A stretch of 64,000 bases of DNA from Bacillota bacterium (GCA_023411375.1 JAEYOW010000005.1:31350-95349), one strand, 5' to 3'. Shown: positions 34,724-42,868, counted from the stretch's first letter. Notes: generated from the sequence alone by a model not told the origin. Translations and numbers: made by a program.

Positions 34724-35395
34724 TCATTGCATCATGCCATTTTCCATCAGATAATCAGAATACAGATACCACAAACGGGTCTTGGTGGTTTTGCCCGCGC
34801 GGCCTGCGGGGTCAAGCCCTTGCGACTTTTGAAAGGCGCATAACGCCTTAAAGGTGTTCTTGCCGAAATAACCGTCCGCGCCTTTTTCGTCGTTGAGAAA
34901 GCCGCCCTCCACCAAGCAAAGTTGCAAATTTTTGACGCGATAGCTTGGAAAGCTGTTGCCTCGTTGTAGTATGGTAGTGCCAAAGGCATCTTCCATCGTC
35001 AAGGGATAGCTCTCGTCAGCCGTTGGGTCAACCTCGGAGGCCAAATACTTGGTCATACAGTAGCCGTACTGTTCGTTGTAAATCACGAGGCTCCATTCCT
35101 CGCCCACTTCGTTGAACTGTGTGGCGACAACCGTGACCATGGAACCGTAGGGCATTTTGTCCACATAGGGTTTGTCGATGGAATCGGTTTGTCGAAGCCG
35201 CACATAGGGCTGGCCGCTGACGTACATGATGCTGAGTTCGTCTTCGATGTCCCCATCCTCGGTTTCTTCGTATTGAAACTCCGGGAGGGACACTTCTTCG
35301 TCATACGCTTCAACCGAATCATCGTCCGCGAGGCAGAGGGGCATGGAACCGAAAAGGCACAGAACAACGCACAGCAAACAAAAGATATATTTCAT
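34724..35395 (-). CDS. Secreted SH3 plus peptidoglycan-binding protein
   Basis: A 223-residue exported protein. I chose ATG 35395 (AAGGAG nine bases upstream) over 35401. Residues 1-22 are a signal peptide (YIFCLLCVVLCLFGSMPLCLA), an acidic linker follows, then a bacterial SH3-like domain (PYVRLRQTDSIDKPYVDKMPYG...EEWSLVIYNEQYGYCMTKYL) and a C-terminal PG_binding_1 domain (VKNLQLCLVEGGFLNDEKGADGYFGKNTFKALCAFQKSQGL). It should bind the cell wall. It lies behind leader motif copy 1 and a direct-repeat promoter. Confidence 0.85.
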   Translation of the reverse strand: MKYIFCLLCVVLCLFGSMPLCLADDDSVEAYDEEVSLPEFQYEETEDGDIEDELSIMYVSGQPYVRLRQTDSIDKPYVDKMPYGSMVTVVATQFNEVGEEWSLVIYNEQYGYCMTKYLASEVDPTADESYPLTMEDAFGTTILQRGNSFPSYRVKNLQLCLVEGGFLNDEKGADGYFGKNTFKALCAFQKSQGLDPAGRAGKTTKTRLWYLYSDYLMENGMMQ

Positions 35396-35512
35396 CTTCA
35401 TTGACTCCTTTTTATGTTTTTAGATATAGGTAATAAACTGATACTTTCACCAGAAATTTTCTGTGGCTATATTGTTATCCGTTTTGTTCGGAAACCTGTG
35501 AAAACATCACCT

Positions 35513-35569
35513 TGCAGAACATCCATCCCTTGAGGATGGCAGCGGCCAAGCTCGTCTGCATGGGGCGGC
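35513..35569 (-). ncRNA. Three-way-junction leader motif, copy 1
   Basis: Outer stem GCAGA/TCTGC, hairpin CCATCC/GGATGG with a five-base loop, and a small AGC/GCT hairpin with loop GGCCAA (plus-strand reading). It lies between a minus-strand promoter at 35.66-35.69 kb and the secreted SH3 protein gene. Confidence 0.6.
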
Positions 35570-35662
35570 GCATTCACCTCTTGAAATCAACCCATGGGCT
35601 TCACTCTCCTTTTTGATTATCGGTGGGGCTGCCAGCTTGCTCTGCTCCTCTGGCTTGATTTA

Positions 35663-35729
35663 AGTGTACAGCATATTGGGGCATTTGAACATTGAAGAGT
35701 TCACGAAGAATCCGCGAAGATTTGGACGG
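35663..35729 (-). promoter_or_regulatory. Direct-repeat promoter, copy D
   Basis: Minus strand: TGTTCA (35691-35686), 17 bases, TACACT (35668-35663). Immediately upstream two copies of GAAGA-N-TT (plus-strand reading, at 35694 and 35716) repeat with a 22-bp period. The -35, -10 and spacing match copies at 37.8, 38.9 and 42.9 kb while the spacer varies. The second repeat is degenerate after TTT. Confidence 0.6.
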
Positions 35730-36120
35730 GGGAAAGTACTCTGACGGCGCAACATTGACAATTGGTTGACTATGCCGCAAAATGGGACTGTGCCGTACTT
35801 TGTGTGGGACAACCCACGGGGAATGGCGGTTATGGGGTGAAGATTCCGCGAAGAAATACGGAAGAAACACAGAAAAATTTTTCGAGCAGGTTAATTTTTG
35901 GCTATAACCTACGTCTAATTGAATAAGGAGGTTCGGCAAAGGGATCAGATGAACTGACGTGACTTGCTTAGCGCCCGGGCAATCGCTGAGCAACGCATGG
36001 ACGGAAGCCATGTGCAGCGTAGGCGCCACAGTTTCTCCAGCATCCCTGTCATTGTGGCATACAGTCCTTGGAGAGGGACTCTAATCACTACTACTCTATA
36101 ATACGAGGTGGATGGTAATC
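35730..36120 (+). other. Intergenic stretch with orphan ECF-type promoter
   Basis: About 390 bases with no credible gene. An ECF-like promoter lies at 35889-35918 followed by AAGGAGG at 35925 but only a three-codon frame. The segment may be a decayed copy of an ECF sigma gene start, or a long leader for the secreted protein at 36121. Confidence 0.5.
35889..35918 (+). promoter_or_regulatory. ECF-type promoter (orphan copy)
   Basis: GGTTAATTTTT, 12 bases, CGTCTAA (35912-35918). This is nearly the same as the promoter of the ECF gene at 39.3 kb and similar to that of the chromosomal ECF at 60.5 kb. The next gene downstream is the PepSY-like protein, about 200 bases away. Confidence 0.65.
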
Positions 36121-36831
36121 ATGGCTTTGAAGCATGCAATTGCGGGTGGGTTCCTAACGGCATTGCTGGTTTTGTCAAGCGGATCACTTGCTGAAACATA
36201 TGTTTTTCCTATTGAACCCGCTTCGCTAACAGAAACGGATATTTCTATGGCAGATGCTATTTCTATTGCAAAAAAAGAGATGGTGCTGCGACAAAGCATT
36301 CCGTCTAACGACTTCCAAAATTATAAGATCAAGGCCAATTGTGTCCAGCTTGAAAATACTGAAAAAGCGTGGGTTGTTATGCTTGATGAACTGTCTTGCG
36401 GAACAGACGCGCTCGTAACGATATCTTTAGCGGACGCGACGATTATTGACTATCAGGCTGGTCATGCGGAAATAACCAGTTTTCTCATTGATCAATGGAC
36501 AAAGAAAAAAGGCGCTATGAGGACATGGTCTTTGGAAGATAAAGCTTTATTTAATTGGCTGTTCGGATCATCAGATCAGTATCTTATCCCGAACGAAGAT
36601 CATATAAGCAAAGACACGGCGATAGATATCGCGTTGTCCGCCATTCCCCTGTCCATAACACTGCCAGAATTCTCGACTACATTCAATTTATTATCCTATA
36701 CTGATGGAAGACCAGAACAGTATGTTTGGATGGTCACGATTCTTGAAAATGGACAAGAAAAGTTTTTAGCACATATTTCTGCCATTGACGGTACCGTTGT
36801 TGAAGTTTTTAGTTTGGAAAAAAATGGTTGA
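36121..36831 (+). CDS. Secreted PepSY-like protein
   Basis: A 236-residue exported protein with a signal peptide (ALKHAIAGGFLTALLVLSSGSLA). ATG 36121 has GAGGTGG nine bases upstream, better than 36112. Two repeats begin with MADAISIAKKEM and SKDTAIDIALSA, each followed by beta-rich text ending in ALVTISLADATIIDY and ISAIDGTVVEVF; this is the PepSY arrangement, though divergent. PepSY proteins often inhibit or modulate peptidases or act as sensors. May belong to the ECF regulon through the 35.9-kb promoter. Confidence 0.65.
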   Translation: MALKHAIAGGFLTALLVLSSGSLAETYVFPIEPASLTETDISMADAISIAKKEMVLRQSIPSNDFQNYKIKANCVQLENTEKAWVVMLDELSCGTDALVTISLADATIIDYQAGHAEITSFLIDQWTKKKGAMRTWSLEDKALFNWLFGSSDQYLIPNEDHISKDTAIDIALSAIPLSITLPEFSTTFNLLSYTDGRPEQYVWMVTILENGQEKFLAHISAIDGTVVEVFSLEKNG

Positions 36832-36906
36832 TTCTGTTTTGCTATTTGCCCCAAGGCTTAAGCACAACTGCCGTCAACACTAGATAATAATTCAACAACG
36901 AAGTCC

Positions 36907-36939
36907 GGGCGTGCCCCAATCGTTCTTTGGGGCACGCCC
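36907..36939. terminator. Bidirectional terminator-like hairpin
   Basis: GGGCGTGCCCCAA and TTGGGGCACGCCC form a perfect 13-bp stem with a seven-base loop, between the convergent genes ending at 36831 and 36952. U-tracts are poor on both sides. Confidence 0.7.
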
Positions 36940-36951
36940 TTCGTGAGGGTG

Positions 36952-37485
36952 TTACGGATGCAGTTTGTTCCAAAGAGCAATTTTGGTCTTATCGCCCACA
37001 AGTCCATCTGCTTTCAGGCCGTTATTGCGCTGAAAGTTTTTAACTGCTGTTTCGGTAATTGTTCCGAAGTAACCATCAGCATTAGTGATGGAAGTGTAAT
37101 TTGCAGAACGTAAGTCCCTTTGAAGATTCACAACGTAATTATTATAGGAGTTGGGAGCATACCTCAGAGTTTCACTGCCATACCGCTCTATCCACGCGGC
37201 AGTTGGGGGATTGGGACTCAAGAATTTAGTCATGATATAGTATTCGCCCGTTCTGCCAGGCACGGTTACCTTGCTCCATGTTGGATCAGCGTAAGCCTGC
37301 ATATCGACCATTGTTCCACGGGGAAGCGTGAATACCACATTTCCATTAGGCCAATCTCTGACATTTACAGTTTCTCCTGCCGGTACATTTACATATACCC
37401 ACATATAGGCCAGCGCTGGGGCAGCAACAGCCAGAACAGATACGATAACCAAAGCCAAAGCCAGAAGCTTTTTCATGTTTTTCAT
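36952..37485 (-). CDS. Secreted SH3-like plus peptidoglycan-binding protein
   Basis: A 177-residue exported protein from ATG 37485 (AAAGGA nine bases upstream; a second in-frame ATG at 37503 is less likely). Signal peptide MKNMKKLLALALVIVSVLA with APALA cleavage; SH3-like domain (VNVRDWPNGNVVFTLPRGTMVDM, TGEYYIMTKFLSP) and PG_binding_1 domain (VVNLQRDLRSANY, GYFGTITETAVKNFQRNNGLKADGLVGDKT). Same architecture as the protein at 34724. Leader and promoter are shared with genes at 38345 and 42271, and the signal peptide with the latter. Confidence 0.85.
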   Translation of the reverse strand: MKNMKKLLALALVIVSVLAVAAPALAYMWVYVNVPAGETVNVRDWPNGNVVFTLPRGTMVDMQAYADPTWSKVTVPGRTGEYYIMTKFLSPNPPTAAWIERYGSETLRYAPNSYNNYVVNLQRDLRSANYTSITNADGYFGTITETAVKNFQRNNGLKADGLVGDKTKIALWNKLHP

Positions 37486-37506
37486 TTTGATTTTTCCTTT
37501 CATTTT

Positions 37507-37541
37507 GGGCGCACTTAATACAGCTAAATGCGCGCTGTTTT
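37507..37541 (+). other. Leader hairpin R2, copy A
   Basis: GCGCA-C-TTA...TAA-A-TGCGC stem followed on the plus strand by GCTGTTTTTT. It recurs at 38.67 and 42.61 kb just before the start codons of minus-strand genes. It would terminate plus-strand (antisense) transcripts; on the minus strand it precedes the ribosome site. Confidence 0.55.
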
Positions 37542-37616
37542 TTGTTGTGTTGTTAGTGTTTTGAGATATAATCATCAGAAGCGCGTCTCAGCGCCACGTT
37601 GCGTACAATGAAGCCT

Positions 37617-37664
37617 TGCAGAACATCCACCCCTTAGAGGATGGCAGCGGCCAAGCTCGTCTGC
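37617..37664 (-). ncRNA. Three-way-junction leader motif, copy 2
   Basis: Same fold as copy 1. The main hairpin here is CCACCC/GGATGG on the plus strand (one A-C mismatch), which becomes a permitted G-U pair on the minus strand, favouring a minus-strand RNA. Confidence 0.6.
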
Positions 37665-37774
37665 CTGAATCATTTACGCCATCATTTGGCCCAATGGGAT
37701 CACCTTACCTTTCCGATCATCAATCGTCTTTCGTATTGTTCACCAGCTTTTCTTGTCCTTCCTGGCTTGATTAC

Positions 37775-37841
37775 AGTGTACAATACTTTGGCTGCTTTGA
37801 AAATTGAAGAGTTCACGAAGAATCTGCGAAGATTTCACGAA
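37775..37841 (-). promoter_or_regulatory. Direct-repeat promoter, copy A
   Basis: Minus strand: TTTTCA (37803-37798), 17 bases, TACACT (37780-37775). Upstream, GAAGAGTTCACGAA and GAAGATTTCACGAA (plus-strand reading, from 37806 and 37828) repeat with a 22-bp period, like a response-regulator site next to the -35. Confidence 0.65.
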
Positions 37842-37856
37842 ACGCCCTGTTCACAC

Positions 37857-38294
37857 CTATACAGCTTTAGAAACCATTGATATATAAGCATCCTAATGGT
37901 CTAATATTGCCTCTCTGAATAAAAAGGCATCACAAATCCAGTAGACTACAAAGTTCTGAGAATTGCCAAGCAGTGATGAGCGTTTCCAGCGCCGTCTGTT
38001 GAGGTGAATTGTATAACGATAAAAGAGGAAGTCAAGGTATAAACCCGCTCATCAGTTTGGCGCACATCAAAATTTATGAACAGAAACGCTGCGGCAAAGG
38101 CCGATAATATGGCAAACTAAAATTTGCAAGACAACAATTTATAATACCCGAAGTGCGATATCATAGCCAACTGGGTCACGCTGGTTGCGGATATCTATCT
38201 TCGTTCTTTTCCAGCAGCGCATGTGGCATCTAAGAATAGTCGTTCTGTAAATGCTAAGAGAAACATTTTTGAGTGGTTTATTCCTGCACAAGAA
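37857..38294. other. Long non-coding stretch
   Basis: About 440 AT-rich bases between the promoter of the 36952 gene and the end of the 38345 gene. No open frame has a ribosome site; no repeats shared with the other units were seen. Confidence 0.5.
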
Positions 38295-38326
38295 CAGGCA
38301 TCCGCTGTATGAATTGCGGATGCCTG
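38295..38326 (-). terminator. Terminator hairpin after the 38345 gene
   Basis: CAGGCATCCGC and GCGGATGCCTG pair perfectly (11 bp, ten-base loop) 19 bases past the stop on the minus strand, followed by a weak T-rich TTCTTGT. Confidence 0.65.
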
Positions 38327-38344
38327 TCACGTTTTATATGGTTT

Positions 38345-38641
38345 TTAGAGATAGTATGCTAACACCCGGTCTGTTGAAACAACCAAGTAACCATCATTGC
38401 CGTGATTGCGAGTACAGACAACGCTATAGCTCTTCCTTGTTTCATAGAGATAATACACGGCAATTCCATCGTTTTCTTCCCCAACCTTCAGAGTTTCCTC
38501 ATCGCCATATCTAACTATTTTAATGGACGCATTGCAATCAGAGTTCGGACATGTAGATGGAACACTTCCAGCACTTGCGACTGCCATCAAAAGTCCAGTC
38601 AAAACCGCAACGACAAGAATAACGCTTACAATTCGTTTCAT
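38345..38641 (-). CDS. Small secreted protein with four cysteines
   Basis: A 98-residue protein from ATG 38641 (AAAGGAGAA seven bases upstream). A signal peptide (RIVSVILVVAVLTGLLMAVASA) leaves about 75 residues: STCPNSDCNASIKIVRYGDEETLKVG, then YYLYETRKSYSVVCTRNHGNDGYLVVS. The CPNSDC pair plus another Cys suggests a disulfide or metal site. No family recognised. It has the shared promoter, leader motif and R2 hairpin. Confidence 0.7.
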   Translation of the reverse strand: MKRIVSVILVVAVLTGLLMAVASAGSVPSTCPNSDCNASIKIVRYGDEETLKVGEENDGIAVYYLYETRKSYSVVCTRNHGNDGYLVVSTDRVLAYYL

Positions 38642-38665
38642 AAAAATGCTTCTCCTTTCATTATT

Positions 38666-38702
38666 GGGCGCACTTAATACAGCTAAATGTGCGCTGTTTT
38701 TT
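38666..38702 (+). other. Leader hairpin R2, copy B
   Basis: Second copy of the GCGCAC...GTGCGC hairpin with plus-strand T-run. Here the arm reads GTGCGC instead of GCGCGC, and the C-A mismatch seen in copy A remains. Confidence 0.55.
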
Positions 38703-38776
38703 TGTTGTGTTGTTAGTGTGTTGAGATAAAACCATCAGAAGCGCATCTCCGCGCCTCGTTACGTACAATGACGCCT

Positions 38777-38824
38777 TGCAGAACATCCATCCCTTAGAGG
38801 ATGGCAGCGGCCAAGCTCGTCTGC
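38777..38824 (-). ncRNA. Three-way-junction leader motif, copy 3
   Basis: GCAGA (38778-38782) pairs with TCTGC (38820-38824); CCATCC/GGATGG hairpin with six-base loop; AGC-GGCCAA-GCT hairpin. Perfect Watson-Crick pairing throughout. Confidence 0.6.
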
Positions 38825-38934
38825 CGGGATCATCTACGCCTTGATATCACCCAATGGGATCACCCTGCCTTTCTGTTCACCGAACCTCCCTCGTATGGTT
38901 CGCCAGCGTTTTTTGTTTCCTCTGGCTTGATTAA

Positions 38935-39001
38935 AGTGTACAATACATTTGCCCTTTTGAAAATTGAAGAGTTCACGAAGAATCCCCGAAGATTTTACGA
39001 A
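38935..39001 (-). promoter_or_regulatory. Direct-repeat promoter, copy B
   Basis: Minus strand: TTTTCA (38963-38958), 17 bases, TACACT (38940-38935); direct repeats start at 38966 and 38988, 22 bases apart. It reads toward the 38345 gene through a leader of about 290 nt. Confidence 0.65.
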
Positions 39002-39258
39002 ATGCTCTGTTCAAGCCGCATTGAGTTGCCGGGATTATGTGAATCATCAACAAACGATACCCTCAATATATTAGCTCTGTAAAAGCTTGGATTATTGTGC
39101 AAGAGGCTTGCACTGGCCTTGACAATACTTCCTCGAGTTGAGTTCATAATCTTTACGGATATACAACACTGTTGACACGCCCGAAGAAGCGGCGCAAACT
39201 GTTACAGGAAACATTCATAAGTGCTCGATAGAAAATTCTTGCTCAAATTTTTGGTTCG

Positions 39259-39288
39259 GGTTAATTTTTACCAACGCGCATCGTCTAA
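39259..39288 (+). promoter_or_regulatory. ECF-type promoter of the ICE ECF sigma gene
   Basis: GGTTAATTTTT, 12 bases, CGTCTAA (39282-39288), 23 bases before the ATG at 39312. CGTC at -10 is typical for ECF-dependent promoters, so the gene is probably autoregulated. Confidence 0.75.
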
Positions 39289-39311
39289 TAAATAGCAGGA
39301 GGTGAAGTGGA

Positions 39312-39830
39312 ATGGAGGTTGTCAAGGGCCCTGACAGCATCCGCGAAGAGGCACTGACAGGTTTGATGCTACAGTATGAAAAAGATGTTTTGGGAATGTG
39401 CTGCTTATATTTACATGATCTGCTTTTGGCAGAGGATGCGACGCAAGAAACTTTTCTGAAGGCCTATAAAGGTTTAACGGAATTTCGCGGCGAGTGCAGT
39501 GAAAAGACGTGGCTGATGCGAATTGCCATTAACACTTGCAAAGATATGCGCAGAAATGCATGGTTTCGCTTGGTAGATCGACGCATGATTCTGGAGCAAC
39601 TTCCCGTTCCATCAACGCCGCCGTCAGAAGAAAGCACCTTATTAACCACAGAGGTTGCAAACCTACCCGGTAAATACCGCGAGGTTGTGTTGCTATATTA
39701 TTATCAGAGAATGAAATTACATGAGGTCGCGCAAATACTGGGTGTTAGCATCCCCGCTGTATCAAAACGCTTAAAGCAGGCGCGTCGTAAACTACACCTT
39801 GCATTGGAAGGAGGGTGTGAAGATGAATGA
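39312..39830 (+). CDS. ECF-type RNA polymerase sigma factor
   Basis: A 172-residue sigma factor with AGGAGGTGAAGTGG before ATG 39312. Region 2: CCLYLHDLLLAEDATQETFLKAYKGL and EFRGECSEKTWLMRIAINTCKDM; region 4: LPGKYREVVLLYYYQRMKLHEVAQILGVSIPAVSKRLKQAR. It closely resembles the chromosomal ECF factor at 59964 in this window (shared EKTWLMRIAINTCKD and RLVDRR). It overlaps the anti-sigma gene by eight bases, so they are coupled. Confidence 0.95.
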   Translation: MEVVKGPDSIREEALTGLMLQYEKDVLGMCCLYLHDLLLAEDATQETFLKAYKGLTEFRGECSEKTWLMRIAINTCKDMRRNAWFRLVDRRMILEQLPVPSTPPSEESTLLTTEVANLPGKYREVVLLYYYQRMKLHEVAQILGVSIPAVSKRLKQARRKLHLALEGGCEDE

Positions 39831-42060
39831 CCATTCAATGAATCCAATTCGTTTGGCTCTTGACGAATGCCTTACGGGTCTTGCTGAACGCCCCTCTTTG
39901 CGCAACAAGGTACTTGAACAGGCGAGAGGAGAAATCAAAGTGAAAAAAAAGTTATCCGTTGGATTCGTGCTGGTAATCGTGTTGGTTTTGGCAACAGTCA
40001 CTGCATTGGCTGTAGGCGCGCTTACTGGTTTTTTCAGGTTGAAACAATCAGATGTGGGATCAATGCGCGGTTGCGTTTCTACGGGGGATGCGCTCTATCT
40101 GATGAGTAGCAGCGGATTTTGTAGATGGACACCGGGGGAAGAAACACCTACGATGCTCATTTCCTTGGATGAAATGAACGAGCGCGGGCTCTCCTTTGAG
40201 GCGTTACCCTATCTGGACGGTGATACCATTGGACTGTTAGATACAGACAACAAGAAGATATGGCATTACCGCGATCATGAATTGGCGCTTCTGCTCGATT
40301 ACGCGGGAACAACGATGGATATGCCTCAGCTGCGCTACAAGCAGGCAGTGTATCAGGATGGGGGCCTGTTTTTGCTGGCGTACTCTGCGCGGTATACGGA
40401 ACGAGAAACGTTTTTCTATCGCGTGAATCCCCTGACGGGCGATGCGGAACAGATGTCCATTCCAACGGCAAATATCAACGAACTGTGCGCTTATGAGCCG
40501 GGGAAACTGCTCGTGCTCGTCAGCAACGCGGAGCAGCGCAGCGAAAGCATTCTGGTGCTGGATACGGCTACAGGTGCTGTAGGCGAAACCCTGTTTACCG
40601 CACCCATTCAACGGGTGCAGGGGCTCGCTTATCATAAAGAGCTTGGCGGATTGTACGCTCTGGTGGGCGGTGCGCTCTCCCACTGGAATGGTACGGACTG
40701 GACGGTGCTTAATGGTGCCGCACCCGGGTTTTTAGCTGATTCCTTCGCCGTGATAACAGGTGGGTACGTTTCCGTCAGCTTTGATGAAATGCAGTATTTG
40801 CCCTTTTCGCCGGAAAACAGCTTGTCGCCGCTGAAGATTCGCGGTTACATCTCCGGCGATAACGCGGACGCGGATTTTCAGGAAGTCTATGGGACGGCTG
40901 TGGTGCGTGAACGCGACCCCGCCCTTACCGCCAAGGCGGTGCGGGAAGCTATTGAGGCGGGCGATACCACCGATTTATTCCATGTGCGTCTGGATGCCGA
41001 CTTGGTTGAAATGATCCGCGATGGACTCGTCGCGCCTCTTACAACCTCAAAGGTGCTGGTGACAGACGCGCAGGCTATCACTCCCATCATCCAAAAGGAA
41101 TTGTTCCATGATGGCCAGCTCTATGCCGTTCCTTCTATCATGCATGCGATGGTCTGGCAAGGAGAGTGTGCGATACCTGAAACGTATGGGGAGCTACTAT
41201 CAAAAATCAACGTGTCAGCGGACAAAGGCTTTTCCATCTCATGGAATGATGCCGAAAGCCCGTGGACGAAGGAAAACCATGTTAACTATCTGCTGGAAAC
41301 TTTTATCGCCCAATCCACGCGGGACGGCGGGACAGTGGACTTTCATGAAGAAACGTTTGCAAACGCGCTTGCGACGCTGAGAAATATGAAGCTGCCCTCC
41401 GACACGGATGCATCTTCCCAGCCTCCCATCAATCCCGCAGAAATCGTGGATTTGGGCGGCGCATATCCAGACGGCCTTCCCGAAAGCGGCGAGCGTTTTT
41501 ATGACTCGGAAACGGTACAACCCGACGAACCCCACTGGCTGCTGCCGCCGACAATCGCCAATGGAGCAAAACCCTCTATCCCCGTAAGAGTGATAGTATA
41601 TCTGCTGAACCCTAACGCGCAAAACCCGGAGGCCGCTATGGCCTATCTGGAGTATATCGCGGCTCATCGTGACCCGGGCGATGAGGGCTTGCTAAAGCCT
41701 GATGATGCTAAGCCTGTTCTTCATCCTGCTATGGAAAGAATGATTCAGTTTTTTATTGACGACCAGCGCCAAAGTGACGACGAGGCAGGGATTACCACTG
41801 ATGAGGTGCTGCTGGAAGCTCAGATGGATGCCATCCGTGCTGCGCCTGATTCCTGGGCTATTACTGAGAATAACCTTGACGAATACAAAAAGCGCATTCT
41901 TCCATACCTTGATTTACGTTTGAATCCTTTGCTTTCTATATCGGCAAAACAAGAAGGAGGAGTATATCAACGCTTGTTGCAAACTATGATTACCTACATA
42001 AATGGCAACGTAACAATCGATGAATGTGTAGCACAGCTCGAAACGATTGTAAATGAATAG
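39823..42060 (+). CDS. Membrane anti-sigma factor fused to propeller-like and solute-binding-like sensor
   Basis: A 745-residue protein from ATG 39823 (GGAGGG eight bases upstream). Residues 1-42 form the short cytoplasmic anti-sigma part, 43-68 a membrane helix (LSVGFVLVIVLVLATVTALAVGAL), and the rest is outside. Residues about 75-340 have repeated beta-strand blades (LYLMSSSGFCRWTPGEE, GLFLLAYSARYTERETFF, KLLVLVSNAEQRSESILVLD). Residues about 345-740 resemble a family 1 extracellular solute-binding protein (LFHDGQLYAVPSIMHAMVW, and TMITYINGNVTIDECVAQLE near the end). Ligand binding outside probably controls release of the ECF factor. Confidence 0.85.
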   Translation: MNDHSMNPIRLALDECLTGLAERPSLRNKVLEQARGEIKVKKKLSVGFVLVIVLVLATVTALAVGALTGFFRLKQSDVGSMRGCVSTGDALYLMSSSGFCRWTPGEETPTMLISLDEMNERGLSFEALPYLDGDTIGLLDTDNKKIWHYRDHELALLLDYAGTTMDMPQLRYKQAVYQDGGLFLLAYSARYTERETFFYRVNPLTGDAEQMSIPTANINELCAYEPGKLLVLVSNAEQRSESILVLDTATGAVGETLFTAPIQRVQGLAYHKELGGLYALVGGALSHWNGTDWTVLNGAAPGFLADSFAVITGGYVSVSFDEMQYLPFSPENSLSPLKIRGYISGDNADADFQEVYGTAVVRERDPALTAKAVREAIEAGDTTDLFHVRLDADLVEMIRDGLVAPLTTSKVLVTDAQAITPIIQKELFHDGQLYAVPSIMHAMVWQGECAIPETYGELLSKINVSADKGFSISWNDAESPWTKENHVNYLLETFIAQSTRDGGTVDFHEETFANALATLRNMKLPSDTDASSQPPINPAEIVDLGGAYPDGLPESGERFYDSETVQPDEPHWLLPPTIANGAKPSIPVRVIVYLLNPNAQNPEAAMAYLEYIAAHRDPGDEGLLKPDDAKPVLHPAMERMIQFFIDDQRQSDDEAGITTDEVLLEAQMDAIRAAPDSWAITENNLDEYKKRILPYLDLRLNPLLSISAKQEGGVYQRLLQTMITYINGNVTIDECVAQLETIVNE

Positions 42061-42141
42061 GCTGTAGCCCAGCGCCATCATTTGCATGACATAAAGTCAT
42101 TTTGGAGCAGGAATTTAACAGTTAAGTTCATATGCGTTGTG

Positions 42142-42172
42142 TGGGGTGAGTCATAATGTATGACCCACCCCA
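42142..42172. terminator. Bidirectional terminator-like hairpin
   Basis: TGGGGTGAGTCATA and TATGACCCACCCCA pair over 14 positions with one mismatch around ATG. It lies between the plus-strand anti-sigma gene and the convergent gene at 42271. Confidence 0.75.
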
Positions 42173-42270
42173 TCTTCGGTTGCTTAGATTTGGCATGCTG
42201 TTATTTCACTCGGGTTTTATGCAAAAGTGAAACAGTGACGCTTGTTGCAAACAACCATTGGCATTTTTTC

Positions 42271-42588
42271 TTAGTAGCCAAAGAGTTCCCATGCACTCCA
42301 AAAGCGGTATTGACCATGCGAAGTATGGAGGTCGATTCCAGTGCTACAAACGGTTTTAGTGGGTACGGCGTTCAAATAGCGAATATCCGTACCACCATCC
42401 GGGCGATCTCGATATTCTTCATCAATGACGTGTTGTCGGGTGTAATATCGGGTCTGAGTAGCGCTTTCAGCGCAAGTTGTGCAGTGGACGCTAATGGTCG
42501 TATCTTTTGCCGCCAATGCCGGAATAGAGATAGCCAAAACAGACATGATCACTAGGGCCAAAGCCAGAATTTTTTTGATATTTTTCAT
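42271..42588 (-). CDS. Small secreted Cys-containing protein
   Basis: A 105-residue exported protein from ATG 42588. The signal peptide (MKNIKKILALALVIMSVLA, cleavage after ALA) is nearly the same as that of the 36952 protein. The mature part has SVHCTTCAESATQTRYY (a CxxC pair) and TKTVCSTGIDLHTSHGQY. No family recognised. It has promoter copy C, leader motif copy 4 and R2 copy C. Confidence 0.7.
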   Translation of the reverse strand: MKNIKKILALALVIMSVLAISIPALAAKDTTISVHCTTCAESATQTRYYTRQHVIDEEYRDRPDGGTDIRYLNAVPTKTVCSTGIDLHTSHGQYRFWSAWELFGY

Positions 42589-42608
42589 TTTGATTTTTCC
42601 TTTCATTT

Positions 42609-42645
42609 TGGGCGCACTTAATACAGCTAAATGCGCGCTGTTTTT
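42609..42645 (+). other. Leader hairpin R2, copy C
   Basis: Third copy of the GCGCAC...TGCGCGC hairpin with a plus-strand run of T residues, placed just before the ribosome site of the 42271 gene on the minus strand. Confidence 0.55.
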
Positions 42646-42721
42646 TTGTTTTGTGATCAGTGTATTGAGATAAAAACCATCAGAAGCGCATCACAGCGCC
42701 TCGTTGCGTACAATGAAGCCT

Positions 42722-42769
42722 TGCAGAACATCCATCCCTTAGAGGATGGCAGCGGCCAAGCCCGTCTGC
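42722..42769 (-). ncRNA. Three-way-junction leader motif, copy 4
   Basis: GCAGA (42723-42727) pairs with TCTGC (42765-42769). The small hairpin has AGC...GCC on the plus strand (A-C mismatch), which is a G-U pair on the minus strand, again favouring minus-strand transcription. Confidence 0.6.
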
Positions 42770-42868
42770 CGGGATCACTCACGCCCTAAACTCGCCCTTG
42801 GGACTCACCTCTTTCTCTCTGCATTCATGGTGTTCGCCAGCGTTTCTTGTTCTCTCTGGCTTGATTAA

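Noticed and set aside
42160..42555. Plus-strand frame of 131 codons opposite the 42271 gene
   Set aside because: No ribosome site; antisense to a gene with signal peptide, leader and promoter.
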